Below the pieces are notes generated by a model. The model was not told where the DNA came from. It saw only the letters and a program-made list of their open reading frames with translations, and searched no databases. Below, piece after piece: positions 6,107-12,554 of a DNA stretch of 12,554 bases; positions within the stretch are counted from its first letter, which is position 1, and every line of letters starts with the position of its first letter. Made by a program: the position numbers and the translations under genes. Location of the stretch: assembly GCA_036524775.1 (NCBI GenBank), contig DATDBO010000034.1, positions 1-12,554 on the forward strand. Reading direction: 5' to 3'. This DNA comes from VRUE01 sp036524775. GTDB taxonomy: Bacteria > Actinomycetota > Thermoleophilia > Solirubrobacterales > 70-9.

Positions 6107-7976
6107 GGGGGTCGGAGCGGTCCTTGACCACGTCGTCGCTCCCGCCGCCGCCGCAGCTGATCAGCCTGTCCGCCCTGCCGTCGGCCGCGTCGATGAAGTC
6201 GTTGCCGCCCTTGCCGAGGAAGGTGTCGGCGCCGAGGTGGCCGAGGAAGCTGTTCTCGCCGTTGTCGCCGACGAGGACGTCGGGACCGTCGGAGCCCTCG
6301 AGGCTCTCGTTGTCGCCGCCGACCCGGTCGAGCCTGCCGCAGCCGCCGGGACCGCCCGTGCCGCCGAGGCTGACCTTCAGGGCAGCGTCGGAGCGGCCGT
6401 AGGAGACCGTGTCGTCGCCGGCGCCGCCGTCGTAGTCGTGGCCCTGGCAGACCGCCACCGAGGAGACGAGCAGGTCGTTGCCGGGGCCGCCGGAGAGCCG
6501 GTCGCCGCCGGGATCGGCATAGAGCACGTCGCTGCCGGCGTTGCCCGTCAGCGAGTCGTTGCCGTCGTCGGGGCCGTTGTAGTTCTCGCCCGCCTCGAGC
6601 ACGTCGTCGCCGGGACCGCCGCTGAGCGAGTCCGAGCCGGCATTGCCGTTGGCGCGCACCTTGACCCCGGCGGGAACGCCGGCGTCGATCTCGATGCTGT
6701 CGTTGCCGCCGTCGCCGGTGACGACGAGCAGGCCGGTCGCGGCGCCGGTCGGACAGAACGCGCCCGTGCCACCGGACTGCGAGCAGCCGTCGCCGGCGAA
6801 GATCCCGGCGTCGTCGGTGACCGTCCAGCCGCCGGCGCCGAAGGCGATCCGGATGTGGTCGGCGGCGCCGTCGCCCTGGACGATCAGGCTGGAGCCGTCG
6901 AGGCCTTGGTTGAGGATGACGAAGGTGCCGTTGCCGGGCGGATTCGGCTCGACGCCGCAGGAGTGCTCGACCGAGAACTGCTCGCAGTTGTCGCTGCCGG
7001 CGCCGCCGAAGGCTTCGTCGTCGCCGGCGCCGCCCATCAGGCTGTCGTCGCCGACGCCGCCGTCGAGCCTGTTGGCGCCGCCGTCGCCGAGGAGCTCGTC
7101 TCCCTGCGGCGAGCCGACGACGTCCTCGAAGCCCTGCAGGTCGTCGTGGCCGTCGCCTTTCGACTTGCCGGCGCCGAGGTCGACGACGACGCCGCTGCGG
7201 GTGGCGCTGGCATAGGAGACGATGTCACGCACGCCGCCGCCGCCGCTCAGCGTGTCGGTGCCGCTGTCGCCGCGGACGATGTCGCCGTCGCCCTCGCCGC
7301 CGTCGGCGTTGTCGATGCCGGTCCCGGCGAGGACGATGTCGCTGTCGCCGCCGCCGGCCAGGGTCGGGTCGTCGCCGGCGCCGCCGTCGACTTTGTCGCT
7401 GCCCGCGCCGCCCTCGAGCTTGTCGTTGCCCTTGTCGCCGAAGAGCCAGTCGTCGCCCCCGTCGCCGACCGCCTCGTCGCTGCCTTTGTCGCCGATCAGC
7501 ACGTCGCCCCCCGCCCCGCCGACCATGCGGTCGGGGCCTTTGACGCCGCGCATTTCGTCATCGCCGGCGCCGCCGACGAGGCTGTCGCTGCCCTCGGCGC
7601 CGTTGAGCGCGTCGTTGCCCTCGCCGCCCTCGATGTGGTCGGAGCCGGAGTCGCCGAAGAGGTAGTCGTCGCCGCCGTCGCCGTAGAGGGCGTCGAAGCC
7701 GCGCCCGCCGTGGACCTTGTCCTCGCCCGGCCCGCCGCAGATCCTGTCGTTGCCGTTCGGCCCGCCGGAGATCGTGTCGTTGCCGCCGCCGCCGTAGATC
7801 ACGTCGCTGGCCTTCTTGCCGACGATCGTGTCGTTGCCGGCGGTGCCGACAATCGTCGCCCGCTTGCCGCCGCAGGTCGCCGCTTGGGCGCCGCCGGCGA
7901 AGGCCAGGGAGAAGGCAGCCGAACACACGGCTGCCACAGCTGCAAGTTTTCCGAATCGAAGCCTCGCGGCGAACAC
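6090..7976 (-). CDS. Secreted RTX (hemolysin-type calcium-binding) repeat protein
   Basis: The 628-residue product begins with an N-terminal signal peptide: R5, R7 and K10, a hydrophobic core, then AQA and cleavage after A32. The mature protein is mostly GGxGxDxLx nonapeptides, which in this family wind into a parallel beta-roll and bind Ca2+ through the Asp and Gly positions. Block 1 (about 38-330) has over twenty repeats; block 2 (about 440-600) has fewer. Between them lies a non-RTX stretch (about 330-440) with GDGCSQSGG and the sequence FVILNQGLDGSSLIVQ. The C-terminus (ISCGGGGSDDVV...PIGC) has paired cysteines typical of actinobacterial members. No protease, lipase or adenylate cyclase domain is present, and no type I secretion genes are nearby, so Sec export fits better than type I. 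GTG 7976 was chosen because it starts the signal peptide and follows a GGGAGG run; an upstream ATG at 8060 would add an unlikely 28-residue leader. The ligand or role is unknown. Confidence 0.9.
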   Translation of the reverse strand: MFAARLRFGKLAAVAAVCSAAFSLAFAGGAQAATCGGKRATIVGTAGNDTIVGKKASDVIYGGGGNDTISGGPNGNDRICGGPGEDKVHGGRGFDALYGDGGDDYLFGDSGSDHIEGGEGNDALNGAEGSDSLVGGAGDDEMRGVKGPDRMVGGAGGDVLIGDKGSDEAVGDGGDDWLFGDKGNDKLEGGAGSDKVDGGAGDDPTLAGGGDSDIVLAGTGIDNADGGEGDGDIVRGDSGTDTLSGGGGVRDIVSYASATRSGVVVDLGAGKSKGDGHDDLQGFEDVVGSPQGDELLGDGGANRLDGGVGDDSLMGGAGDDEAFGGAGSDNCEQFSVEHSCGVEPNPPGNGTFVILNQGLDGSSLIVQGDGAADHIRIAFGAGGWTVTDDAGIFAGDGCSQSGGTGAFCPTGAATGLLVVTGDGGNDSIEIDAGVPAGVKVRANGNAGSDSLSGGPGDDVLEAGENYNGPDDGNDSLTGNAGSDVLYADPGGDRLSGGPGNDLLVSSVAVCQGHDYDGGAGDDTVSYGRSDAALKVSLGGTGGPGGCGRLDRVGGDNESLEGSDGPDVLVGDNGENSFLGHLGADTFLGKGGNDFIDAADGRADRLISCGGGGSDDVVKDRSDPRPIGC

Positions 7977-8153
7977 CCCCTCCCATCGACCCGATCCCCT
8001 GGGCGCTACACACGGATCGAACAGACGTCCAAGATAGGCGTTGGGCCGCCGCAGCTCCACTGACAGAAACGCACAAGTTTCTTGAACTCATGCTCCATCC
8101 CGTCGAGAGGACCGGCGGCTCGCCCTGCGCCGGTCAGATACGCTCGCTGCCGC
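7977..8153. promoter_or_regulatory. Divergent intergenic region between the RTX and ASCH genes
   Basis: The 177-bp spacer must hold promoters for two divergent genes. On the minus strand, TATCTT (complement of 8031-8036) is a possible -10 box about 55 nt before the RTX GTG, with only a weak -35 match upstream. On the plus strand, GATACG lies close to the ATG at 8154, but no good -35 is visible. The short symmetric segment CAAG-TTT-CTTG lies in the AT-richer middle and could be an operator half. No promoter here is certain. Confidence 0.35.
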
Positions 8154-8558
8154 ATGCGCGGCGGCATCTACGTACTCAACTTCTACTCGACCGTCTTCGT
8201 CGACCAGCTCAAGCGGGGACGCAAGACCGCGACGATCAGACTCGGCGACAAGACGAGCAAGTACGAGCGCGGCCAGGTCGTCTGGATCACGGTCGGCTTC
8301 CGCCACAGCCCGCGCGAGAAAATCTTCGCCGCCTGCATCGACGACGTCGAGATGAAGAAGGTGAGCGACCTCTCGCCGCGCGACATCGAGCACGACAACC
8401 CCGAGTTCCGCCGGCTCGAGGACGAGGTCAAGTTCCTCGAACAGATCTACGGCCGCACGATCGGCCCCGACGACATCGTCACCGTGATCCGGTTCTCGCA
8501 GATCGTCGAGCCGCCCGGGGCGCACTTCGGCAATGGGGAGACCCCGCACCACAACTGA
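8154..8558 (+). CDS. Stand-alone ASCH-domain protein (putative RNA-binding)
   Basis: The 134-residue cytosolic protein resembles ASCH (PUA-like beta-barrel) proteins. Its N-terminal half has the GRKTATIRLGDK segment (22-33, family-type Gly-Lys-Thr...Arg) followed by YERGQVVWITVGF (37-49), where the family usually has a Gly-Asp-X-Val turn and strand. A central helical insert (about 67-100, SDLSPRDIEHDNPEF) and a final strand VTVIRFSQI (109-117) complete the domain. ASCH domains are proposed to bind RNA or act on nucleotides; some members hydrolyse N4-acetylcytidine, but I cannot assign that here. ATG 8154 is preferred because everything upstream in frame lacks domain character. No Shine-Dalgarno site is seen. 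The next gene follows after 26 nt on the same strand, so co-transcription is likely. Confidence 0.78.
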   Translation: MRGGIYVLNFYSTVFVDQLKRGRKTATIRLGDKTSKYERGQVVWITVGFRHSPREKIFAACIDDVEMKKVSDLSPRDIEHDNPEFRRLEDEVKFLEQIYGRTIGPDDIVTVIRFSQIVEPPGAHFGNGETPHHN

Positions 8559-8584
8559 GTGGAGCGCCGCGCTTCACCCGCACG

Positions 8585-9058
8585 ATGGCCGACTACGCAT
8601 TCCTCACCACCTGGCTGTTGGAGTGCGAGCGCGAGCGAGTCTGGGAGGCGATCTACGATCAGGCGTCCTGGCCCGAGTGGTGGCGCGGGGTAGAGGAAGT
8701 CGAGGAACGCGACGGCGGCGACGGCGGTGGGGTCGGCGCGGTTTCGCGGATGGCCTGGAAGAGCCTGCTGCCCTACCGGGTCGAGTTCGAGGTGACGACG
8801 ACGCACGTCGAGCGGCCGCACCTGCTCCAGGCCGACGCGGTCGGCGAGCTGGCCGGCATCGGCCGCTGGCGCCTCTTCGAGCAGGACGGCGTGACCGCCG
8901 TCCTCTACGAGTGGAACGTCTCGACGACCAAGCCGTGGATGAACCTCTTGGCGCCGATCGCCCGCCCTGCCTTCGAGTGGAACCACGACTGGGTGATGTC
9001 GCACGGCGGCGAGGGGATCGCCCGCCTGCTCGGCTGCCGCCTGTTGGCCGGCGGCTAG
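8585..9058 (+). CDS. SRPBCC-fold (START/Bet v1-like, polyketide cyclase-type) protein
   Basis: The 157-residue protein fits the SRPBCC helix-grip fold. It starts with strand FLTTWLLEC followed by RERVWEAIYDQASWPEWW (17-33), the diagnostic 'VW..I.D...WP.W' motif of this superfamily. Alternating strands follow (VSRMAWKSLLPYRVEFEV, about 53-70), then GRWRLFEQDGVTAVLYEWNV (93-112). It closes with the long C-terminal helix (about 126-150) that lines the ligand pocket. Members bind lipids, polyketides or other hydrophobic ligands, and some are cyclases; no catalytic residues can be assigned. There is no signal peptide. It lies 26 nt after the ASCH gene and upstream of the CIRCE operator, so it should be outside the heat-shock unit. 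ATG 8585 places the start right at the first strand. Confidence 0.85.
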   Translation: MADYAFLTTWLLECERERVWEAIYDQASWPEWWRGVEEVEERDGGDGGGVGAVSRMAWKSLLPYRVEFEVTTTHVERPHLLQADAVGELAGIGRWRLFEQDGVTAVLYEWNVSTTKPWMNLLAPIARPAFEWNHDWVMSHGGEGIARLLGCRLLAGG

Positions 9059-9107
9059 CAGCGGTCGGCCCTTCCCTGTCGGCCGCGCCACGCTATCTTT
9101 ACTCGTC

Positions 9108-9134
9108 TTGGCACTCACCTGTATAGAGTGCCAA
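9108..9134. promoter_or_regulatory. CIRCE operator (HrcA binding site) of groESL
   Basis: TTGGCACTC (9108-9116), a 9-nt spacer, and GAGTGCCAA (9126-9134) form a perfect inverted repeat with the classic 9-9-9 CIRCE geometry. It differs from the consensus TTAGCACTC/GAGTGCTAA only at one symmetric base pair per arm, so full dyad symmetry is kept. In the family of heat-shock operons, HrcA binds CIRCE and represses groESL at normal temperature. No hrcA gene is in the window. The site is 84 nt upstream of the groES start codon. Confidence 0.95.
9122..9127 (+). promoter_or_regulatory. Candidate -10 box (TATAGA) inside the CIRCE element
   Basis: TATAGA spans the end of the CIRCE spacer and the first bases of its right arm, so bound HrcA would block RNA polymerase directly. 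The -35 side is poor: about 17 nt upstream only TTACTC-like sequence is seen. An alternative -10 is TATCTT at 9094-9099, which would put CIRCE just downstream of the start site. The sequence does not decide between them. Confidence 0.45.
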
Positions 9135-9206
9135 CGCCCGGAGACCGCCAGATCCGGCTCCGAGGCTCGTTTTCGAGACTTTGACCAGCAAATCACCACC
9201 CATAAT

Positions 9207-9212
9207 GGAGGT
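9207..9212 (+). promoter_or_regulatory. Strong Shine-Dalgarno site of groES
   Basis: GGAGGT with a 6-nt spacer to ATG 9219 is a near-perfect ribosome binding site and fixes the groES start. Most other genes in this window show no such site, so groESL seems set up for high translation from a leadered mRNA. Confidence 0.92.
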
Positions 9213-9218
9213 CCACTG

Positions 9219-9509
9219 ATGAAGCTGAAGCCCCTCGGGGACCGGCTGATCGTCAAGCCGATCGAGGAGGAGGAGACGACCGCGAGCGGCATCGTCCTCC
9301 CCGACACGGCGAAAGAGAAGCCGCAGAAGGGCAAGGTCGTCGCCGTCGGCGATGGCAAATGGGACGAGGACGGGGAGAAGCGCATCCCGCTCGACGTCGC
9401 GGAGGGGGACGAGATCCTCTACTCCAAGTACGGCGGCAACGACATCGTCGTCGACGGCGAGGACCTGCTCGTGATGCGCGAGTCGGACGTCCTCGCCAAG
9501 GTCGCCTAG
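9219..9509 (+). CDS. groES: Co-chaperonin GroES (Hsp10)
   Basis: The 96-residue product has the usual length and the diagnostic start MKLKPLGDRLIVKP. Seven copies form the lid that caps the GroEL cavity and drives substrate encapsulation. The mobile loop (about 17-35) contains I25-V26-L27, the hydrophobic triplet that docks on the GroEL apical domain, in the same positions as in E. coli. Other family marks are KGKVVAVGDG (37-46), GDEILYSKYGG (63-73) and the closing DLLVMRESDVLA. It is the first gene of the groESL operon, under CIRCE control, with groEL 43 nt downstream. No anomaly is seen. Confidence 0.98.
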   Translation: MKLKPLGDRLIVKPIEEEETTASGIVLPDTAKEKPQKGKVVAVGDGKWDEDGEKRIPLDVAEGDEILYSKYGGNDIVVDGEDLLVMRESDVLAKVA

Positions 9510-9534
9510 ACCCCGCCCACAGGACTTAGAGAGC

Positions 9535-9549
9535 AAGGAAGGAAAGGAA
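9535..9549 (+). promoter_or_regulatory. Purine-rich ribosome binding tract of groEL
   Basis: A run of A and G contains three overlapping GGA units (AGGAAGGAAAGGA) just before ATG 9553. It offers several alternative Shine-Dalgarno registers and fixes the start at MAHKELKY. Confidence 0.85.
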
Positions 9550-9552
9550 AAG

Positions 9553-11193
9553 ATGGCTCACAAGGAGCTGAAGTACAAGGAGGAGGCACGCGGGGCGCTG
9601 CAGGCCGGCGTCGACGCAGTCGCCGACGCGGTCAAGGTCACCCTCGGCCCGAAGGGTCGCTACGTCGTGCTCGACAAAAAGTTCGGCGCGCCGACGATCA
9701 CCAACGACGGCGTCACCATCGCCCGCGAGATCGAGGTCGAGGACGTCTTCGAGAACCAGGGCGCCCAGCTCGTCCGCGAGGTCGCCACGGCGACCAACGA
9801 CGTGGCCGGCGACGGCACGACGACGGCAACCCTGCTGGCGCAGATCATCGTCCGCCAGGGCCTCAAGAACGTCGCCGCCGGGGCCAACCCGCTGGCGCTG
9901 CGCCGCGGCATCGAGAAGGCCGTCGACGAGGTCGTCGACAACCTGCGCGGCAAGCAGTCCAAGGAGGTCGCCGGCAAGGAGCAGATCGCCCGTGTCGCGG
10001 CCATCTCCGCCGCCGACGACGAGATCGGCAACGTGATCGCCGACGCGATCGAGAAAGTCGGCAAAGACGGCGTGGTCAACGTCGAGGAGGGCCAGACCTT
10101 CGGCATGGAGCTGGAGTTCACCGAGGGGATGCAGTTCGACAAGGGCTACATCTCCCCGTACATGGTCACCGACCAGGACCGCATGGAGGCGGTGCTGGAG
10201 GATCCCTACGTCCTCATCGCCAACCAGAAAATCGGCTCCGTGCGGGACATCCTGCCGGTGCTCGAGCAGGTGATGCAGGGCGGCAAGCCGCTGCTGATCG
10301 TCGCCGAGGACGTCGAGGGCGAGTGCCTCGCGACGCTCGTCGTCAACAAGCTGCGCGGCACCTTCACGGGCGTCGCGGTCAAAGCGCCGGGCTTCGGCGA
10401 CCGCCGCAAGCGGATGCTCGAGGACATCGGCATTCTCACCGGCGGCGAGGTGATCACCGAGGAGATGGGGCTCAAACTGGAGAACACCCAGCTCTCCCAG
10501 CTCGGCAAAGCACGCCGTGTCGTCGTCTCCAAGGACACGACGACGATCATCGACGGTGCCGGCGACGGCGAGGGGATCAAAGGCCGGATCAACCAGATCA
10601 AGCAGGAGATCGAGAACACCGACTCCGACTTCGATCGCGAGAAGCTCCAGGAGCGCCTCGCCAAGCTGGCCGGCGGTGTCGCGGTGGTCAAGGTCGGCGC
10701 CGCCACCGAGACCGAGATGAAGGAGAAAAAGCACCGCGTCGAGGACGCCCTGCAGGCGACCCGGGCGGCGCTCGAGGAGGGGGTCGTGCCGGGCGGCGGC
10801 GTGGCGCTGCTGAACGCGCAGAGCGACCTCGAGCCGGAGAAGCTCGACGACCCCGACGAGGAGACCGGCGCTCGCATCGTGCACCGCGCGCTGGAGGAGC
10901 CGGTCCGCCAGATCGCCGAGAACTCCGGCCTGGAGGGCTCGGTCGTCGTCAACAAGGTCCGCGACCTGAAGGCCGGCGAAGGCCTCAACGCGGCCTCGGG
11001 CGAGTACGGCGACCTGATCAAGGCCGGCGTGATCGATCCGACGATGGTGACCCGGTCGGCGCTGCAGAACGCCGCCTCGATCGCCAAGAACATCCTGGTG
11101 ACCGAGGCGATCATCGCCGAGCCGCCGGAGAAGGAAGGCGCCGGAGGCGGTATGCCCGGCGGAGGAATGCCCGACATGGGCGGGATGATGTAA
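9553..11193 (+). CDS. groEL: Chaperonin GroEL (Hsp60)
   Basis: The 546-residue protein is full length and aligns without register shift to E. coli numbering at the ATP site: T30-LGPKG-35, D52, the DGTTT motif at 87-91, and the catalytic D398 inside VEDALQATRAA. It forms the double heptameric ring that folds cytosolic proteins with GroES and ATP. The apical domain (about 190-375) includes VAVKAPGFGDRRK (274-286). The C-terminus is the flexible Gly-Met tail (about 528-546, ending GGGMPDMGGMM), which points into the cavity. Residue 37 is Tyr in GPKGRYVVL where most GroELs have Asn; the flanking residues are normal. Being in an operon with groES, of standard length and with the GGM tail, it looks like the housekeeping copy. 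Expression should follow the CIRCE/HrcA switch. Confidence 0.99.
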   Translation: MAHKELKYKEEARGALQAGVDAVADAVKVTLGPKGRYVVLDKKFGAPTITNDGVTIAREIEVEDVFENQGAQLVREVATATNDVAGDGTTTATLLAQIIVRQGLKNVAAGANPLALRRGIEKAVDEVVDNLRGKQSKEVAGKEQIARVAAISAADDEIGNVIADAIEKVGKDGVVNVEEGQTFGMELEFTEGMQFDKGYISPYMVTDQDRMEAVLEDPYVLIANQKIGSVRDILPVLEQVMQGGKPLLIVAEDVEGECLATLVVNKLRGTFTGVAVKAPGFGDRRKRMLEDIGILTGGEVITEEMGLKLENTQLSQLGKARRVVVSKDTTTIIDGAGDGEGIKGRINQIKQEIENTDSDFDREKLQERLAKLAGGVAVVKVGAATETEMKEKKHRVEDALQATRAALEEGVVPGGGVALLNAQSDLEPEKLDDPDEETGARIVHRALEEPVRQIAENSGLEGSVVVNKVRDLKAGEGLNAASGEYGDLIKAGVIDPTMVTRSALQNAASIAKNILVTEAIIAEPPEKEGAGGGMPGGGMPDMGGMM

Positions 11194-11194
11194 T

Positions 11195-11210
11195 TCGCCT
11201 CAACAGGCGA
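11195..11210 (+). terminator. Small hairpin directly after the groEL stop
   Basis: TCGCCT (11195-11200), loop CAAC, AGGCGA (11205-11210) is a perfect 6-bp stem starting one base past the TAA. No T tract follows. With the larger hairpin 10 nt downstream it may protect the mRNA 3' end or help pausing; it is not a terminator by itself. Confidence 0.5.
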
Positions 11211-11219
11211 GTGACTTGC

Positions 11220-11245
11220 AAGGGCCCGGCAGATGCCGGGCCCTT
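11220..11245 (+). terminator. Rho-independent terminator of groESL
   Basis: AAGGGCCCGGC (11220-11230) and GCCGGGCCCTT (11235-11245) form an 11-bp perfect stem with an AGAT loop, followed by a T-rich stretch (TTTCATTTCTT from 11244). This is a good intrinsic terminator 26 nt after the groEL stop. It abuts the stop codon of the minus-strand gene, so it may also end that transcript, though the T run is on the plus side only. Confidence 0.9.
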
Positions 11246-12358
11246 TCATTTCTTGGGTTTCGGCGGCAGCGGCGGCAACGTCCCCGCGTTGTATTCCGCT
11301 TCGGTTAGGAAGCTTGCCCGGCGGACCTTCAGCCTTAGCGTGTTCATGGTTCTCGGGTAGAGCTTCGGGTCGTAGGGGTTGGCGCCGGGGCCGAAGCCGG
11401 TGTAGTAGACGAGCATCCGCACGCGTGGGCGCTTGACGACCCAAGCGACGAGCTGCTTGACGAAGCGCGGTTCGTCCTCGCCGTAGACCGCCCACTCGGC
11501 GATCGCGATCGGCTTGCGCCGCCACTGCTTGCCCTTGTAGAAGCGGTTGAGGTCCTTCCAGACGGGGAATTGGGAGTAGAAGTCGGTGCCCGCCCAGTCG
11601 ACCCAGCGGCTGCCGGGCCAGTAGTTGCCGGGGAAGTTGCCCCTGACCCGCGGCGAGCCGCCGGGCAACGGGCTCCAGATCGTCGCGATCGGCGCTTCCG
11701 GCAGGCTTTCCGGGGGCGGCCCTTTGCTGCGGTTGACCGGCGGCAGGCCGATTTCCGCCAGGGTGAGGTTGATCTCTTCCAGCGTGCCGCCGCCGCGCAC
11801 GATCGCGACGATCCGGCGGAAGGCCTGCTTGTACCAGCCGGTGGTGTATTCGCCGCCTTTCTGGCTGCCGTCGCAGTTGACCGCGGACCAGGCGTTGAGG
11901 CAGCGGTTCGGCTCGCCCAGCGGCCGCAGGTAGGCGAGCACGCCTTTTTTGGCGAGGAAGTCGTTCAGCTGCAGGAGGTAGTCGTCGCCGCCGCCGAGCG
12001 CGATCTGCGCCGGGGTGATCATCTCCCGCAGCGTCTGGTCGTCGATCGTCGAGATGTGGATGATCGGCCGGGTGCCAGTTTCGCGCCAGCGTTCGTAGGC
12101 CTTGTTGAGGCTGTTGCCCCAGGGGTGGAAGGTCTCCAGCAGCGCCGGGTGCTTGCCGCCGAGCAGCGCCGTGAATTCGTCGAACTCCGCGACGGAGCCG
12201 CGGTCGCTGACGCCGAGGAAGACGTTCGGCTTGGGCGGGACCAGGGTGAGTGCGGAGGCGGGGGCGGCGAGCGCAAGGAGCGCGCAGGCGGCGATAGCCA
12301 CGGGCGCGACGGCCCGGCGCAGCAGGGCTCCCGGTCGCCTAGCCCTCGGCCAGTACAT
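11246..12358 (-). CDS. Secreted GH26-like (beta-mannanase-type) glycoside hydrolase
   Basis: The 370-residue product begins with a signal peptide: several Arg in the first 15 residues, a hydrophobic core at about 18-33, and cleavage near APASA36. The rest resembles a GH26/clan GH-A (beta/alpha)8 barrel. Family-like features are the N-terminal FLGVS (47-51) and RPIIHIST (97-104). RPLGEPN (145-151) has E149 at the usual acid/base place after strand 4, IWSPLP is at 227-232, and YWPGSRWVDWAGTDFY (246-261) matches the GH26 'YPG...VDW.G.D.Y' motif. PIAIAEW (283-289) has E288 at the strand-7 nucleophile place. C153 and C162 may form a disulfide in an insert. The usual GH26 acid/base motif is His-Glu, here Gly-Glu, so the substrate may differ from mannan. 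The C-terminus is a short Pro/Lys tail. ATG 12358 overlaps the preceding minus-strand gene by 20 nt, suggesting translational coupling. Confidence 0.75.
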   Translation of the reverse strand: MYWPRARRPGALLRRAVAPVAIAACALLALAAPASALTLVPPKPNVFLGVSDRGSVAEFDEFTALLGGKHPALLETFHPWGNSLNKAYERWRETGTRPIIHISTIDDQTLREMITPAQIALGGGDDYLLQLNDFLAKKGVLAYLRPLGEPNRCLNAWSAVNCDGSQKGGEYTTGWYKQAFRRIVAIVRGGGTLEEINLTLAEIGLPPVNRSKGPPPESLPEAPIATIWSPLPGGSPRVRGNFPGNYWPGSRWVDWAGTDFYSQFPVWKDLNRFYKGKQWRRKPIAIAEWAVYGEDEPRFVKQLVAWVVKRPRVRMLVYYTGFGPGANPYDPKLYPRTMNTLRLKVRRASFLTEAEYNAGTLPPLPPKPKK

Positions 12359-12554
12359 CGCCCATCCTGCGCGGCTCGACGCCCAGCTCCTCGACGTCAG
12401 CCGTGCCGCGTTCGCTCGTCATCGATACCTCCATCAGCTCTGCCTCCTCCCAGGTAGCGAACACGGCCTCGCCGAAGACGTTGCGGAGGGCGATCAAGCC
12501 GGCGCGGACGAGCGGCAGCGGCAGGTGGACCAGCGGTCGCGGCCGGGCGGCGCC
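12339..12554 (-). CDS. C-terminal end of a probable NDUFA9-like NAD(P)-binding (atypical SDR) protein
   Basis: An open minus-strand frame enters from the right edge and ends at TAG (12341-12339), giving the last 71 residues. The visible part has PLVHLPLPLVRAGL (basic-hydrophobic helix), then FATWEEAELMEVSM, then RGTADVEELGVEPRRM. This order resembles the C-terminus of complex I NDUFA9-like, NAD-dependent epimerase/dehydratase proteins of Actinobacteria, where the closing segment caps the Rossmann domain. The nucleotide-binding GxxGxxG part is outside the window, so the family call rests on recollection of that tail. The gene lies upstream of the GH26-like gene in the same transcript, with a 20-nt overlap in another frame. 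Confidence 0.6.
   Translation of the reverse strand, partial: GAARPRPLVHLPLPLVRAGLIALRNVFGEAVFATWEEAELMEVSMTSERGTADVEELGVEPRRMGDVLAEG

Noticed and set aside
6090..7976. Considering the repeated GTCGTCGCC-like DNA as a CRISPR or tandem DNA repeat array.
   Set aside because: The periodicity is in the coding sense (nine-codon RTX repeats with variable DNA), with no constant repeat and unique spacer pattern.
5592..8063. An 823-codon open frame on the + strand, starting inside pcm and running antisense through the RTX gene.
   Set aside because: It is the complement of repetitive Gly-Asp codons: the product is low-complexity Val/Ala/Asp with no domain, overlaps pcm in another frame, and the opposite strand has a signal peptide and clear RTX repeats.
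8082..8153. A longer ASCH protein starting at ATG 8082.
   Set aside because: The added 24 residues are Pro/Arg/Ala-rich with no relation to the domain, and ATG 8154 begins right before the first conserved strand.
10206..11525. A 439-codon minus-strand frame across groEL and the terminator.
   Set aside because: It is antisense to groEL, Ser/Arg-rich, and passes through the terminator hairpin; no supporting feature.

Overview
This is a 12.5 kb stretch of very GC-rich DNA with dense, short-gapped genes. It looks chromosomal and actinobacterial. The gene mix (long-form Lhr helicase, CIRCE-controlled groESL, secreted RTX-repeat and choice-of-anchor D proteins, a secreted GH26-like hydrolase, an NDUFA9-like dehydrogenase end) and the mostly SD-poor starts suggest a Thermoleophilia/Solirubrobacterales-type organism. 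The placement is inference from gene content, not from a marker. There is no transposase, integrase, phage gene, CRISPR array, tRNA or rRNA.

Layout, left to right. Positions 1-3498 (+) hold the 3' three-quarters of an Lhr-type superfamily 2 helicase gene cut by the left edge; the window opens with an 18-base poly-C run. Next on + come a secreted protein with two Cys-paired Ig-like (choice-of-anchor D/ASH) domains and a basic tail (3577-4530), a Crp/Fnr regulator that probably starts leaderless at a GTG (4568-5269), a 126-bp imperfect palindrome filling the gap (5270-5395), and a protein-L-isoaspartate methyltransferase (5401-6048). Convergent to these, on the minus strand, lies a secreted calcium-binding RTX-repeat protein (7976 down to 6090); a stem-loop sits at the convergent junction.

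After a 177-bp divergent spacer, two small + genes encode a stand-alone ASCH-domain protein and an SRPBCC-fold protein. A perfect CIRCE operator then precedes groES-groEL (9219-11193), the only genes here with strong Shine-Dalgarno sites. The operon ends in two consecutive hairpins, the second a good intrinsic terminator. The right end carries a minus-strand pair: the last 71 codons of an NDUFA9-like dehydrogenase, overlapping by 20 nt the start of a secreted GH26-like glycoside hydrolase.

The window is mostly housekeeping: nucleic-acid maintenance (Lhr), protein repair (Pcm) and folding (GroESL), with exported proteins between them. I see no convincing new multi-gene system. The element least explained by ordinary annotation is the crp-pcm intergenic palindrome.
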